Source of the DNA: Curtobacterium sp. MCLR17_007
Lineage (GTDB): Bacteria; Actinomycetota; Actinomycetes; Actinomycetales; Microbacteriaceae
Assembly (NCBI RefSeq): GCF_003234655.2
Contig: NZ_CP126271.1
Location: 2,232,001-2,296,000 of the forward strand
Length of the DNA stretch: 64,000 nt
Reading direction: 5' to 3'
Shown: one piece after another, positions 34,246 through 43,329 of the stretch
How the letters are laid out: every line of letters begins with the position of its first letter
Position numbering within the stretch: position 1 is the first letter of the stretch
The notes under the pieces: generated by a model
The model's database searches: none
What the model was told of the DNA's origin: nothing
What the model saw: only the letters and a program-made list of their open reading frames with translations
Position numbers and translations under genes: made by a program

Positions 34246-35984
34246 TGCACCTCACTCGCTGCGATCAGGCCCTGCGTGAACCCGAGCAGGACTATCTTGT
34301 CGTCCGACCCGACGGCCGGCACGGAGAAGAGCAGCTGCACGCCGTAGGTGGCGCTCACGCCCTTCTTGCTGGAGTCGACGCCGGACAGGGCCTTGACGGC
34401 ACCCTCGGTGTTCACCTCGGCACCGTCGGCGGTCGGCGTGACCTTCTCGATCTCGTTGAGGTTTACGGACACCAGGGCGCCGGCACCGTTCGTCGCCAGT
34501 GCGACGGCGGTGTCGTCAGGGGACTCGGACGAGTACTCGATCTTGGCGGTGTCGGGCAGGGACGCGGACTTCTTGTCCTTGTAGTCCTTGCCGATCTTCG
34601 CGCGCAGGTCGTCGCCGTCGGAACGGAACAGCGCGGCGTCCTCGCTGTCGGTGTCCTTGGACAGGATGTCGCCGTAGGCGGTCGCGACCTGGTCCGGGGC
34701 GAGCGCGAGCAGCTTCGAGTCCGAGGCCAGCTGCGCCGCACCGATCGAGACCGGCGCGACCGAGGGGAGCTCGGCGTCGGCTTCGAGCGACACGTCGTAC
34801 ATGACCTTGTAGTCGTCCCGCGCGGACTCCTGCACCAGGGTGAGTGCCTGCGGGGCGGTCTTCTCGTCGTCGGGGTCCGACGCTACGACGAACACGGTGC
34901 GCGGCCACGAGTCGGTCTGCTGCGGCAGCGCGACCGAGATGTCCGACGCCGAGATCGCCGGCGGTGCCTGCACGTCCTGGTCCTTGTCGCGGATCTGGTA
35001 GTTCGCCTTGCGGAGCTCGAGCGCCGGCCCGGTGAAGCGGGTCTCGGCGAGCGAGGCGTCCTTGTCGGCGTCCGCCTTCGTCGCGACCTCGGCGACGCGC
35101 TGGACGACACGGTTGATCTGCTGCCGGGTGGCCGCGGTGGGCTCGGCCTGCTCGGCGGCACCGGTGGCCGAGGCGGACGGGGTGGGGGTCGCCGAGGCGT
35201 CTCCCCCGCCCTGCGGCCAGTACTCGGACGAGCAGCCGGCGAGCGACAGTGCTCCGACCAGGACCACGGGGACGGCGATGAGGGACCGGCGGCCGCGACG
35301 CGACCGGGACGGGACCTGCGCGCCGGCTGCGGCGGCCCGGCGCGAGGCACGCACGCGCGGCGGCCGGGTCCCGCCGCTGCGACGACGCGGGCCGCGTGAC
35401 CGACGCTGGTGCAGGAACGCCCACACCAGCAGGACGATGCCGCCGAGCACGAAGACGGTGCCCGCCGTCATGAGGGGGCCGACCGAGGGTGTCGCGGTGT
35501 CGCTCGGCCAGGTGACGGAGACGTCGGACGGTGCCGCCGACTTGCCGTCGGAGACGACGACCATCGAGACGTCCTGGGGCAGGCGGACGGTGAACTGCCC
35601 CGCGTCGTCCCACTCCTGGTACCAGAGGTCGCTGCCCCGGGGGTCGGGCACGGAGGTCGCGCTGCCGGTCTTCCTGCCGACGAGCTCGGACTTGTCGGCG
35701 TCGTACCGCAGCGTGGTGTGGGCCGCGTCACCCACCCAGGCGTCGACGTCGCTCGTCTTGCCGTACGCCGCGAAGACCGAGCCGGAGCCGGAGATGTTGA
35801 TGCGCTGGTACCCGGGGTTCGCGTTGAGCACGGTGCCCGGGATCACGGTCACCGGCGCCTTCGCGGTCGTGGACGTCTGCGCGACGATCGAGGACGGTGG
35901 AGCGAACACGGTCCGCTGCGCCACACCGAGGCCGACCAGCAGCAACCCGATGACGAAGGCGACGATCGCCAGGACGAATCGCAC
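34242..35984 (-). CDS. Hypothetical membrane protein with an internal lipobox
   Basis: A 580-residue protein of unknown job, apparently two modules in one frame. Residues 1-25 are a membrane helix, 30-150 an extracytoplasmic domain and about 155-180 a second helix. A basic stretch (RGRRSLIAVP) then leads to a third hydrophobic helix ending LSLAGCSSE, a perfect lipobox (Cys near residue 245), followed by a Ser/Thr/Ala linker and a 300-residue secreted-type domain. An in-frame GTG at 35354 would start a separate lipoprotein. The GTG at 35984 has GGAGGGAGAG upstream. It overlaps the thioredoxin gene by 4 bases. Confidence 0.75.
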   Translation of the reverse strand: MRFVLAIVAFVIGLLLVGLGVAQRTVFAPPSSIVAQTSTTAKAPVTVIPGTVLNANPGYQRINISGSGSVFAAYGKTSDVDAWVGDAAHTTLRYDADKSELVGRKTGSATSVPDPRGSDLWYQEWDDAGQFTVRLPQDVSMVVVSDGKSAAPSDVSVTWPSDTATPSVGPLMTAGTVFVLGGIVLLVWAFLHQRRSRGPRRRSGGTRPPRVRASRRAAAAGAQVPSRSRRGRRSLIAVPVVLVGALSLAGCSSEYWPQGGGDASATPTPSASATGAAEQAEPTAATRQQINRVVQRVAEVATKADADKDASLAETRFTGPALELRKANYQIRDKDQDVQAPPAISASDISVALPQQTDSWPRTVFVVASDPDDEKTAPQALTLVQESARDDYKVMYDVSLEADAELPSVAPVSIGAAQLASDSKLLALAPDQVATAYGDILSKDTDSEDAALFRSDGDDLRAKIGKDYKDKKSASLPDTAKIEYSSESPDDTAVALATNGAGALVSVNLNEIEKVTPTADGAEVNTEGAVKALSGVDSSKKGVSATYGVQLLFSVPAVGSDDKIVLLGFTQGLIAASEVQ

Positions 35985-36171
35985 GGATCTCTCTCCCTCC
36001 GCGCCGGGGTGGGGGAATCGGCGCGCGAACCAACGGCCCAGGGTACGCGAACCACGCTGGAGAACGCATCCCCGTCGCCTGTCCACAGCCTCGAAGGGTG
36101 CTCGGCGCGGCACACTACAATCGGTGCGCGGACGGCACGGGGTCGTCCGGCAGGACCAGCGGGAGCGACAC

Positions 36172-37986
36172 GTGGCGAACGACGAGGCAGAGTTCGGGGT
36201 CGAGCTGCGGGGCTACCGCAAGGACGACGTCGACCGCGCGCTGAACGACCTCCGCCGCGAACTCATCAAGTCGAACAACGACCGCGCCGAGGCAGCGAAG
36301 GAGATCCGGCTGCTGCAGACCCGGGTCGCGGACATGCAGGGCGAGCTCGACGAAGCGGGCACCCCCACGTACAGCGGACTCGGCACACGACTCGAGTCCA
36401 CCCTGCGCGTCGCCGAGGAACAGTCGACCCGGTTGATCAGCCAGGCCGACATCGACGCCCAGCGCCTGCGTGCGTCCAGCCGCGCCGAGGCCGAGCGCAC
36501 GCTGCGGGAAGCCCGTTCCGAGGCCAGCGAGACCCTCGAGGACGCCCGCACCCGTGCCACGAACGAACTCGCCCGTGCCCGTGCCGAGTCCGCCGACACC
36601 GTCGAACGTGCACGCTCCGAAGCCGGCATGCACACGCAGGACGCCCGCAACGAAGCCGCGGCGATCCGCGGGGCGGCGGTCACCGAGGCCGCCGAGGTCC
36701 GCTCGGTCGCGATCCGCGAGACCGACGCACTGCGGGCCGCGGTCGAGCGCGAGGTCGCCGAGCTGCGCGAACTCGCCCAGCGTGAAGCCGCCGACGCCCG
36801 CGGGGCCGCGGCTGACCTCGACCGCGAGACCGAGCACCGTCGCACCGTCTTCGAGGCCGACCACGCCCGGCGCGTCGAGGACCTCGACCGCGACGAGCAG
36901 ACCCGTCGCGCAGCGCTCGAGCGGGAGATCACCGACGGTCGCGCAGCATGGGAGCACGAGCGTGCCGAGGGCCGTCGCGTGCACGAGCTCGAGTTCGCGA
37001 CCGGTCGCGCCGACCTGCTGGCCGAGGTGGACGGCCGCCGCGCCGACCTGGCCGCCGAGCTCGCCGATCGCCGGCGCGTCCACGACGAGGAACTCGCCGC
37101 CGCCAGGGCCGAGTGGGACCGTGAACTCGCCGCCGCCCGCGTGGCCCTCGCCCAGGAGCTCGAGGCAGCCCGCGCGCAGCTGCGGGTCGAGCAGGACCAG
37201 ACCGCGATCGAGAACGAGCGGCTGGTGCAGGAGACCGAGGCCCGCATCGCCCGCGAGACCGACGAACACGTCGCACGTATCGAACGCGAACGGGCCGAGG
37301 CCCTCGCCGCCGCTGAGCGCGCCGCGCAGGACCACGAGGCCGAACTCGCTGCTCGTCGCGAACGCGAGCACGCCGAGGTCGACACGGAGATCGCCGAACG
37401 CCGCAGCGCCGAACTGGGCACCCTCGAAGCGGAACGCACGGCACTGCGCCAGGAGATCGACTCCGCGCGTGCCGACCTGACGAAGGAGCGCGACGAGGTC
37501 CGCGCCGAGATCGCCCGGGAGCGCGACGACGCAGTCACCACGCTCGAGTCGGAGCTCGCGAACCGCCGCGACGACGCCGAGCAGGAGTACCTCCGCAAGC
37601 ACCACGAGACCGTCGCCGAGACGCAGAAGTACCTCGACGAGGCGAACCTGCAGCTCGCCGAGGCCACCCGGCGTGCAGCGGATGCGCGCGAGCGCGCCGA
37701 ACGCCTGCAGCAGGCGGCGAACGACCTCGAGCGCACCAGCACGGCCGATGCCGAGGAGCACGCGCGCGCAGTCGTCGCCGAGGCGAACGAACGCGCACAC
37801 CGCATCGTCGCCGAGGCCGAGGCACGCACCGCGACGGAGATCGCCGAGGCCGAGGACCGCCTGGCGGCGATCCGCACCGAGCGCGATGCCGTGGCCGGCT
37901 ACCTCGAGAACCTGCGGGGCGTGCTGTCGCACGCCGCCGGCGTCGTCGACGACGTCCCGTCCCAGGTGGACGCCACCCACTCCTGA
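36172..37986 (+). CDS. Long coiled-coil protein with DivIVA-like N terminus
   Basis: A 604-residue protein: residues 1-55 have the DivIVA-like motif FGVELRGYRKDDVDRALNDL, and nearly all the rest is Glu/Arg/Ala coiled coil with few breaks and no membrane helix. Similar actinobacterial proteins act as scaffolds at cell poles or septa and organise wall growth. The GTG start has GGGAG upstream. It stands alone on the + strand, divergent from the membrane/lipobox gene. I cannot tell whether it is polar or septal. Repeats are at the protein level; DNA is not perfectly repeated. Confidence 0.8.
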   Translation: MANDEAEFGVELRGYRKDDVDRALNDLRRELIKSNNDRAEAAKEIRLLQTRVADMQGELDEAGTPTYSGLGTRLESTLRVAEEQSTRLISQADIDAQRLRASSRAEAERTLREARSEASETLEDARTRATNELARARAESADTVERARSEAGMHTQDARNEAAAIRGAAVTEAAEVRSVAIRETDALRAAVEREVAELRELAQREAADARGAAADLDRETEHRRTVFEADHARRVEDLDRDEQTRRAALEREITDGRAAWEHERAEGRRVHELEFATGRADLLAEVDGRRADLAAELADRRRVHDEELAAARAEWDRELAAARVALAQELEAARAQLRVEQDQTAIENERLVQETEARIARETDEHVARIERERAEALAAAERAAQDHEAELAARREREHAEVDTEIAERRSAELGTLEAERTALRQEIDSARADLTKERDEVRAEIARERDDAVTTLESELANRRDDAEQEYLRKHHETVAETQKYLDEANLQLAEATRRAADARERAERLQQAANDLERTSTADAEEHARAVVAEANERAHRIVAEAEARTATEIAEAEDRLAAIRTERDAVAGYLENLRGVLSHAAGVVDDVPSQVDATHS

Positions 37987-37992
37987 CGGGGC

Positions 37993-38027
37993 CCGGTCTG
38001 CAGGCGCTCCACGCGCCTCCAGACCGG
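37993..38027. terminator. Hairpin terminator after the coiled-coil gene
   Basis: CCGGTCTGCAGGCGC and GCGCCTCCAGACCGG pair with one C-C mismatch around a 5-base loop, 7 bases after the stop, between convergent genes. Confidence 0.7.
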
Positions 38028-38076
38028 CTCAGCGCCGCAGGAGGCCGCCGGAGGCCCCTGCCGCCCGCCTCGGCGG

Positions 38077-38826
38077 TCAGCGGTGCCAGTGCGTGGGCAG
38101 CGGGGCGCTGCCGGGGACGACCAGGTCGGCGATCGCGTCGAGCACGATGCGGACGTACCGTTCGCCGACCCACAGGTGCTTCGCGCCGGCCACCGGGACG
38201 ACCCGGATGTCCGGCGCGACGGCGAAGCGCCGGGTTGCCTCGTCCGGCCGCAGGAAGTCGTCGTGCTCGGGCACGAGGGCGACCACCGGGACCCCGGAGT
38301 CGGACCACCGGGCGAGTTCCTGGTCGGTCGTGCGGTGCAGCGGCGGGGAGAGCAGCACGACCCCGGCGACACGGCCGGCCTCGACGTGCTCGAGCGCGTG
38401 CTTGAGGACGACCTCGGTGCCGAACGACCAGCCGACGAGCCACGGCGTCGGGAGTCCCCGGGCCGCGACTTCGGCGACGGCGGCGCGCAGGTCGAAGCCT
38501 TCGGAGACCCCCTCGCCGAAGGACCCTTCGGACGTGCCACGAGGGGAGGTGACCGAGCGGAAGTTGAACCGCAGCACCGCGATGTCAGCGAGGGCGGGCA
38601 ACCGGGACGCCGCCTTCTTGAGGACGTGGGAGTCCATGAACCCGTGCGCCGTGGGCAGCGGGTGCAGTGTCACGACGGTGCCGCGGGCGGGACGCTCGAG
38701 CGGTTCGGCGAGCTCCCCCACCAGGGTCAGGTGGTCGTCCGTGACGAGCTCGATGTCAGTCCGGCGGGCGGGCAGGACAGTGCCGGAGCGGATCTCCCCG
38801 TCGTCCGAGCTGCGTGGGTCGGTCAT
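38077..38826 (-). CDS. Alpha/beta hydrolase
   Basis: A 249-residue cytosolic hydrolase. The nucleophile elbow is GWSFG at about residue 131, the oxyanion strand is VVTLHPLPTAHG and the late His is in GAKHLWVGERY at about 217. The dienelactone hydrolase/short esterase branch is closest. Its start overlaps the upstream zinc-protein gene by 4 bases (ATGA), a pairing I expect to be conserved. Substrate unknown. Confidence 0.83.
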   Translation of the reverse strand: MTDPRSSDDGEIRSGTVLPARRTDIELVTDDHLTLVGELAEPLERPARGTVVTLHPLPTAHGFMDSHVLKKAASRLPALADIAVLRFNFRSVTSPRGTSEGSFGEGVSEGFDLRAAVAEVAARGLPTPWLVGWSFGTEVVLKHALEHVEAGRVAGVVLLSPPLHRTTDQELARWSDSGVPVVALVPEHDDFLRPDEATRRFAVAPDIRVVPVAGAKHLWVGERYVRIVLDAIADLVVPGSAPLPTHWHR

Positions 38827-39131
38827 GCGGTCCTCCAGCAGTGGGTGTGCCAGTGCCGGCGTGAAGCCAGGTCCGCGGCGTCACCCAGGACACCGTCGGT
38901 GCGCCACACGACCACATGGGCGACCCCGGGCAGGACAGCGCCGCCGCAGCCGGGGCAGACGTACTCCTTCTGCGCCGACGCGGCGGACACGGGCTGCACC
39001 GCGTACTCACGCCCACGACGGACCTCGGTCCGCTTCCACCCGCTCATCAGCCGGTCGAGACCGACGGGCTCTTCGACGTCGTCGACGCGACGATCACCCC
39101 GGGGGCGCCGCGGTCGGTTGCTGCGCGGCAC
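38823..39131 (-). CDS. Small conserved actinobacterial protein with Cys/His zinc-binding pattern
   Basis: A 102-residue protein, often labelled ATP/GTP-binding protein in actinobacterial annotation without evidence. It has a basic N terminus (RSNRPRRPRGDRR), then SGWKRTEVRRG, CPGCGG near 58 and a C-terminal HWHTHCW, a likely zinc site. The GTG start at 39131 keeps the basic N terminus typical of homologues; ATG at 39047 is an alternative. It overlaps the hydrolase downstream by 4 bases. Function unknown. Confidence 0.8.
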   Translation of the reverse strand: MPRSNRPRRPRGDRRVDDVEEPVGLDRLMSGWKRTEVRRGREYAVQPVSAASAQKEYVCPGCGGAVLPGVAHVVVWRTDGVLGDAADLASRRHWHTHCWRTA

Positions 39132-39146
39132 CTGCGGGACCGCCGA

Positions 39147-40136
39147 TCAGTACCAGTTGAAGGACTGGCTGTGTCCCCAGGCCCCACACGGGGTGCCGTA
39201 GACGCCGGAGATGTAGTTGAGACCCCAGGTGATCTGCGTCGCCGGGTTGGTCTGCCAGTCAGCGCCGGCCGTGGCCATCTTGCTGCCGGGCAGGGCCTGC
39301 GGGATGCCGTACGCACCGCTCGGGTTGTAGGCGTTGACGCGCCAGCCCGACTCCTTGTTCCACAGGGAGACGAGGCAGCTGTACTGGTCGCTCCCCCACC
39401 CGCGGGCGGCGACGAGCTGTTGTGCGATGGCCTGGGCGCTGCCCGGGTCGGGCGTCGCCGCAGACGGCGCGATCGCGTTGGTCGGGGTGACGGCGGTCTT
39501 CGTCGACGTCGACGTGGTCTTCGTGGTGTCCGTCGTGGTGTCGTCGGCGACGACCGGGGCGGGAGCGACCACCTTGGGCGCGGGCTTCGTGATGTCGTAG
39601 CCGTCGCGCGAGACGTCGAACGCGGCGTAGGCACCGTGCGCGGAGAACTGCTGCGGAGCGGCCGGTGCCTTGGTCAGGACCGGGGTCGTCACCGCGGCCT
39701 GGGCGACGTCGGCCTGCAGCGGGTTGAACAGCGACCCACCGGCCATGAGCGACACCGCGAAGAAGGACAGCGCCGGGATGGTCGCGCGGCGTCGCATGAA
39801 GCCGTTGAGCGTGACCGGGGCCTTCGCCGTCGCGGACCTCGCCGGACGGACCGAGGCACGACGCTGCTTCACGATGCGCGGGTCGGACGGCGTCGCGGGG
39901 ACGGCGTGCGCGAGGTCCGGGCTGACCCGGTTCGCCGCGACCGACTTCGGCGCGATCGGGGTGGGGACCGGTGTCGCGATCGCGGCTGTCGCCGGGGTCG
40001 ATGCGTTCACCGGAGCAACCGAGGTGTCCGCGGTGCGGATTCGGTTCTGTGCCGCGCGGCGCTCGCTGACCACGGGGTGGTCGAACTGCTGCCGGGATGC
40101 GCGGTCGGATCGAATGTCTGCCGTGTGCCTGCCCAT
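39147..40136 (-). CDS. Lytic transglycosylase-like secreted/anchored protein
   Basis: A 329-residue protein with a long basic cytoplasmic N terminus (about 115 residues), one hydrophobic segment (IPALSFFAVSLMAGGSLF), a Val/Pro/Thr linker and a C-terminal SLT-like domain. The catalytic Glu is in LWNKESGWRVNAYNPSGAYG near 262; AQQLVAARGWGSDQ and the ending GHSQSFNWY are typical of this actinobacterial group. It probably cuts peptidoglycan. A TATCCT box at 40147-40152 lies about 10 bases before the ATG and supports this start. No SD site is present. Confidence 0.83.
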   Translation of the reverse strand: MGRHTADIRSDRASRQQFDHPVVSERRAAQNRIRTADTSVAPVNASTPATAAIATPVPTPIAPKSVAANRVSPDLAHAVPATPSDPRIVKQRRASVRPARSATAKAPVTLNGFMRRRATIPALSFFAVSLMAGGSLFNPLQADVAQAAVTTPVLTKAPAAPQQFSAHGAYAAFDVSRDGYDITKPAPKVVAPAPVVADDTTTDTTKTTSTSTKTAVTPTNAIAPSAATPDPGSAQAIAQQLVAARGWGSDQYSCLVSLWNKESGWRVNAYNPSGAYGIPQALPGSKMATAGADWQTNPATQITWGLNYISGVYGTPCGAWGHSQSFNWY

Positions 40137-40146
40137 GAGTTCGACC

Positions 40147-40152
40147 AGGATA
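40147..40152 (-). promoter_or_regulatory. -10 box of the lytic transglycosylase gene
   Basis: TATCCT on the minus strand, 10 bases before the ATG at 40136, implying a nearly leaderless transcript. Confidence 0.5.
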
Positions 40153-40205
40153 ACGGAACGATCACGGAAAGCGAAGCGCATCCGACCAGCGCGTCGCGGA
40201 CGGGG

Positions 40206-40754
40206 TCAGCGGACGGCGAGCATGACCTCGACGACCGCGTCGAGGAGCGCGTCGACCTGGGCCTCGCGGTACCCGCCGTGCTTGGGCCGGAACACGATCG
40301 ACCGGACCTCGGTCAGGCTGAGCGGCTTGCCGTCGCGGAAGTAGCCGCCCAGTCGCTGTGTGAACGCGTCGACGTCCTTGGGGTGGTACCCCGTCGCGAG
40401 CACGTTCACCCGGTGGAACCGCTGGCCGTCCGGCCGCTCGAGCCGCGCGACGACGTCCGAGGCCTTCGTGCGGGCCTCGGCGTACCAGGTCTTCTGACCC
40501 GACTCGGCGATCTCGCGTTCGCGCTCGCGCGTGGCGAAGGCGTCCTCGAGGCGCTCGAGCGCAGCGTCGACGTGCTGCGTCGAGTACCCGCCCTTCTTCA
40601 TCGAGAACGCGGTGGCGCGGATCTTGGCGGCTTCGATCCCCGGAGCGCTGTCGTTCGCCGTGTAGGCGCGACGGGCGTCCTCGAGGAAGCGCTCGACCTC
40701 GTCGATGTCGTATCCGAGGACCGAACGGGGAGCTGTCGGGAACGTCGTGGGCAC
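40206..40754 (-). CDS. DivIVA domain-containing protein
   Basis: A 182-residue protein with two DivIVA-type modules: TFPTAPRSVLGYDIDEVERF at the N terminus and VNVLATGYHPKDVDAFTQRL in the second half, plus FSMKKGGYSTQHVDAALERL and VFRPKHGGYREAQVDALL, which repeat the same GGY-xx-VDALL pattern. Such proteins bind curved membrane or partner coiled coils. The GTG at 40754 is preceded by CAGAAT 6 bases upstream and no SD, so a leaderless start. Unrelated in length to the long coiled coil at 36-38 kb. Confidence 0.8.
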   Translation of the reverse strand: MPTTFPTAPRSVLGYDIDEVERFLEDARRAYTANDSAPGIEAAKIRATAFSMKKGGYSTQHVDAALERLEDAFATREREREIAESGQKTWYAEARTKASDVVARLERPDGQRFHRVNVLATGYHPKDVDAFTQRLGGYFRDGKPLSLTEVRSIVFRPKHGGYREAQVDALLDAVVEVMLAVR

Positions 40755-40760
40755 GGCGAC

Positions 40761-40766
40761 ATTCTG
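40761..40766 (-). promoter_or_regulatory. -10 box of leaderless DivIVA-domain gene
   Basis: CAGAAT on the minus strand, 6 bases before the GTG start. Confidence 0.45.
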
Positions 40767-40808
40767 CCAGGACACTCCATCGACGCCAGCTGGACGCGCG
40801 GGACGGAG

Positions 40809-40858
40809 ACCGCGGGAGCACTCAGCGGCGGACACCGCGGGAGCACGCAGCGGCGGAA
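40809..40858. repeat. Two 25-bp tandem repeats between cdsA and the DivIVA gene
   Basis: ACCGCGGGAGCAC then CAGCGGCGGA occurs at 40809-40833 and 40834-40858 with two differences; a worn third copy follows into the end of cdsA. Each unit holds a CCGCGG palindrome. Possibly part of the cdsA 3' end; no coding sense. Confidence 0.65.
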
Positions 40859-40871
40859 CCGCCCGGGATCC

Positions 40872-41891
40872 TCAGTGGTTGACGATGAGGTACAGCAGGT
40901 AGGCGACGGCTGCCGAGGGCAGGATGCTGTCGATCCGGTCGAGCAACCCGCCGTGTCCGGGCAGGAACGACGAGATGTCCTTGATCCCGAGGTCGCGCTT
41001 GATCATCGACTCGGTCAGGTCTCCCAGCGTGGCGGACCCGGAGATGAGCACGCCCAGGATGATGCCGAACCACCAGGGCTCGCCGAGCATCAACCAGGAC
41101 ACCAGGATGCCCATGACGATGCTGGCAGCGACCGACCCCGCGAAGCCTTCCCACGTCTTCTTCGGGCTGATCCGGGGCGCCATCGGGTGCTTGCCGAGGT
41201 TGAGCCCGGTGGCGTAGGCGCCGGTGTCGACGGCCACCACGACCAGGATGAAGCCCACCACCCAGAAGTTGCCGCGGGGCAGGGCCGAGAGCAGGACCAC
41301 GCAGGCGCAGAGCAACGTGACGTAGGCCTGGACGAAGAGGCCGTTCGTCAGGTCGCGGAACACGTTGCCCGCCGACGGCTTCTGCCGGGCGACGACGACC
41401 TCGACCAGTCGCCACACGGTGATCAGCACGATGCCGCCCAGGATCGTGAAGAGCACCTGCACAGGACCGCCGAGGAACGCCGCGGGGACCATCGCGATGC
41501 CGGTCGCGACGCTCGGGATGCGCGGCACGTCACGGCCGGCGAAGCGCATCGCACTCGCGAGCTCGTACGCCGCGAACCCGGTCAGGAAGGCGGCGACGAC
41601 CATGAACACCGGCGTGAAGATGAGGAGCGACCCGAGCATCACCACGGCGAAGGCCAGGGCGATCGCGATCGCCGCGGGCAGGTTGCGTCCGGTCCGCGCC
41701 GTCAGGGCCTCGTTGCGGGCGTCGAACGACGCACGGTGTGCATCGAAGGACGCGCGACGCTGCCGGAGCTGGGTCTCGAAGTCCTCGCGGGCGGCACGCG
41801 CCCGGGCGTCGAAGTCGTGCCGCAAGCCCTTCGTCGCGGGACGGGGATCATCTGCTGTGGGGCGGTCTGCGCCCTCGTCACGACGCGGCAT
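40872..41891 (-). CDS. cdsA: Phosphatidate cytidylyltransferase
   Basis: CdsA makes CDP-diacylglycerol for phospholipid synthesis. The 339-residue protein has a charged, coiled N-terminal extension of about 65 residues, then eight or so membrane helices and the CDS signature SMIKRDLGIKDISSFLPGHG followed by GLLDR near 310. The start ATG overlaps the frr stop by one base (TGATG), so the two are translationally coupled, an order (frr-cdsA) common in bacteria. The extension (repeated FDAR/FDAH words) is characteristic of this lineage rather than the family. Confidence 0.96.
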   Translation of the reverse strand: MPRRDEGADRPTADDPRPATKGLRHDFDARARAAREDFETQLRQRRASFDAHRASFDARNEALTARTGRNLPAAIAIALAFAVVMLGSLLIFTPVFMVVAAFLTGFAAYELASAMRFAGRDVPRIPSVATGIAMVPAAFLGGPVQVLFTILGGIVLITVWRLVEVVVARQKPSAGNVFRDLTNGLFVQAYVTLLCACVVLLSALPRGNFWVVGFILVVVAVDTGAYATGLNLGKHPMAPRISPKKTWEGFAGSVAASIVMGILVSWLMLGEPWWFGIILGVLISGSATLGDLTESMIKRDLGIKDISSFLPGHGGLLDRIDSILPSAAVAYLLYLIVNH

Positions 41892-42445
41892 CAGACCTCG
41901 AGGAGTTCGGCTTCCTTCTTCTTCAGCGCGTCGTCGATGAGGTCGACGTGCTTCTTGGTGAGGGCCTCGAGGTCCTTGTCGCTGCGTGCGATCTCGTCGT
42001 CGGAGACCTCGCCCTTCAGTGCCTCGAGGTCGTCCTTCGCGCGGCGGCGGATGTTGCGGATGACGACCTTGTGGTCCTCGCCCTTGCCGCGGACGAGCTT
42101 GACGAACTCCTTGCGGCGGTCCTGCGTGAGCTCGGGGATCGTCACGCGGACGATCTCGCCGTCGTTGGTCGGGCTGGCACCGAGGTTCGGGAAGGTCGCG
42201 ATGGACCGCTCGATCTCCTTGAGTGCCGTCTTGTCGTAGGGCGTCACGATGAGCGTGCGCGCCTCGGGGGTCTGGAGCGAGGCCAGCTGCGCGAGCGGCG
42301 TCGGCGAACCGTAGTAGTCCACGGGGATCTTCTGGAAGAGCGCGGCGTTGATGCGGCCGGTCCGGACGGTTGCGAAGTCGTCCTTCGCGACGTCGACTGC
42401 CTTCGCCATCTTCTCGGTGGCCTCGGTCATGACATCACTGATCAC
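41891..42445 (-). CDS. frr: Ribosome recycling factor
   Basis: RRF splits post-termination ribosomes with EF-G. The 184-residue length and motifs are standard: [24 protein letters not shown] at the start (long helix), [41 protein letters not shown] and the helical C-terminal half ending [21 protein letters not shown]. The GTG has AAGGAG upstream. A TAGACT hexamer at about 42472-42477 could be a -10 box giving extra expression beside readthrough from pyrH. Confidence 0.97.
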   Translation of the reverse strand: MISDVMTEATEKMAKAVDVAKDDFATVRTGRINAALFQKIPVDYYGSPTPLAQLASLQTPEARTLIVTPYDKTALKEIERSIATFPNLGASPTNDGEIVRVTIPELTQDRRKEFVKLVRGKGEDHKVVIRNIRRRAKDDLEALKGEVSDDEIARSDKDLEALTKKHVDLIDDALKKKEAELLEV

Positions 42446-42490
42446 GGTGGTTCTCCTTCGGTACGTCGTCGAGTCTAGTCAGGCGAGGTG

Positions 42491-43210
42491 TCAGTTGCTG
42501 ACGACCGTGCCGATGCGCTCACCGCGGATGGCTGCCTGGACGTTGCCCTCGCCCTCCATGCCGAACACGTGCATCGGCATGCCGTTGTCCATGCAGAGCG
42601 AGAAGGCGGTGGCGTCCACGACCTTGAGCCCCTTGAGCAGGGCGTCCTGGTACGTCACGTGGTCGAGCTTCTCGGCCGAGGGGTCCTTCTTGGGGTCGGC
42701 GGAGTACACGCCGTCGACGCCGTTCTTGGCCACGAGGACCTCGGTGGCGCCGATCTCGAGGGCACGCTGCGCCGCGACGGTGTCCGTGGAGAAGTAGGGC
42801 AGCCCGGCACCGGCACCGAAGATGACGACCCGGCCCTTCTCGAGGTGCCGCTCAGCACGCCGCGGGATGTACGGCTCGGCGACCTGGGTCATGCTGATCG
42901 CCGACTGCACGCGGGTGGCTGCACCGGCCTGCTCGAGGAAGTCCTGCAGGGCGAGCGCGTTCATGACCGTGCCGAGCATGCCCATGTAGTCGGCGCGCCC
43001 CCGGTCCATGCCCCGCTGCGAGAGCTCGGCACCGCGGAAGAAGTTGCCGCCGCCCACGACGATGGCGACCTCGACGTCGCGCGCGGCGATGGCGATCTCC
43101 TTCGCGATGGTGCTGATCACGTCGGGGTTGACCCCCAGGGAGCCGGCGCCGAACGCCTCTCCGGAGAGCTTCAGCAGGACCCGTCGTCGCCCGGTCTTCT
43201 CGTCGGTCAT
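42491..43210 (-). CDS. pyrH: UMP kinase
   Basis: PyrH phosphorylates UMP to UDP. The 239-residue protein has [13 protein letters not shown] at the start, GGGNFFRG near 61, [17 protein letters not shown] and [20 protein letters not shown], then [14 protein letters not shown], all typical of bacterial UMP kinases of the amino-acid kinase fold. A TAGATT box on the minus strand (43243-43248) gives it a promoter of its own after the tsf terminator. Confidence 0.97.
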   Translation of the reverse strand: MTDEKTGRRRVLLKLSGEAFGAGSLGVNPDVISTIAKEIAIAARDVEVAIVVGGGNFFRGAELSQRGMDRGRADYMGMLGTVMNALALQDFLEQAGAATRVQSAISMTQVAEPYIPRRAERHLEKGRVVIFGAGAGLPYFSTDTVAAQRALEIGATEVLVAKNGVDGVYSADPKKDPSAEKLDHVTYQDALLKGLKVVDATAFSLCMDNGMPMHVFGMEGEGNVQAAIRGERIGTVVSN

Positions 43211-43242
43211 GTGGTCGCCCTTCGTTGCGTGCGTCTCGTGGA

Positions 43243-43248
43243 ATCTAC
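43243..43248 (-). promoter_or_regulatory. -10 box of the pyrH promoter
   Basis: TAGATT on the minus strand, about 33 bases before the pyrH ATG, just after the tsf terminator. No good -35 box. Confidence 0.4.
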
Positions 43249-43285
43249 TAGCGCCCGAGCGGTCGGTGGTGCCGCGGGCGCAGAA

Positions 43286-43319
43286 ACGGGGTCAGGAACC
43301 GATTGGTTCCTGACCCCGT
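43286..43319 (-). terminator. 15-bp stem terminator after tsf
   Basis: ACGGGGTCAGGAACC and GGTTCCTGACCCCGT form a perfect stem around a 4-base loop, 11 bases past the tsf stop and before pyrH. It separates rpsB-tsf from pyrH-frr-cdsA. Confidence 0.8.
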
Positions 43320-43329
43320 CACGGGTTCG

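Noticed and set aside
39670..40344. Open frame opposite the lytic transglycosylase and DivIVA genes
   Set aside because: Composition is that of an antisense shadow and it has no ribosome binding site; the opposite strand has recognisable domains.
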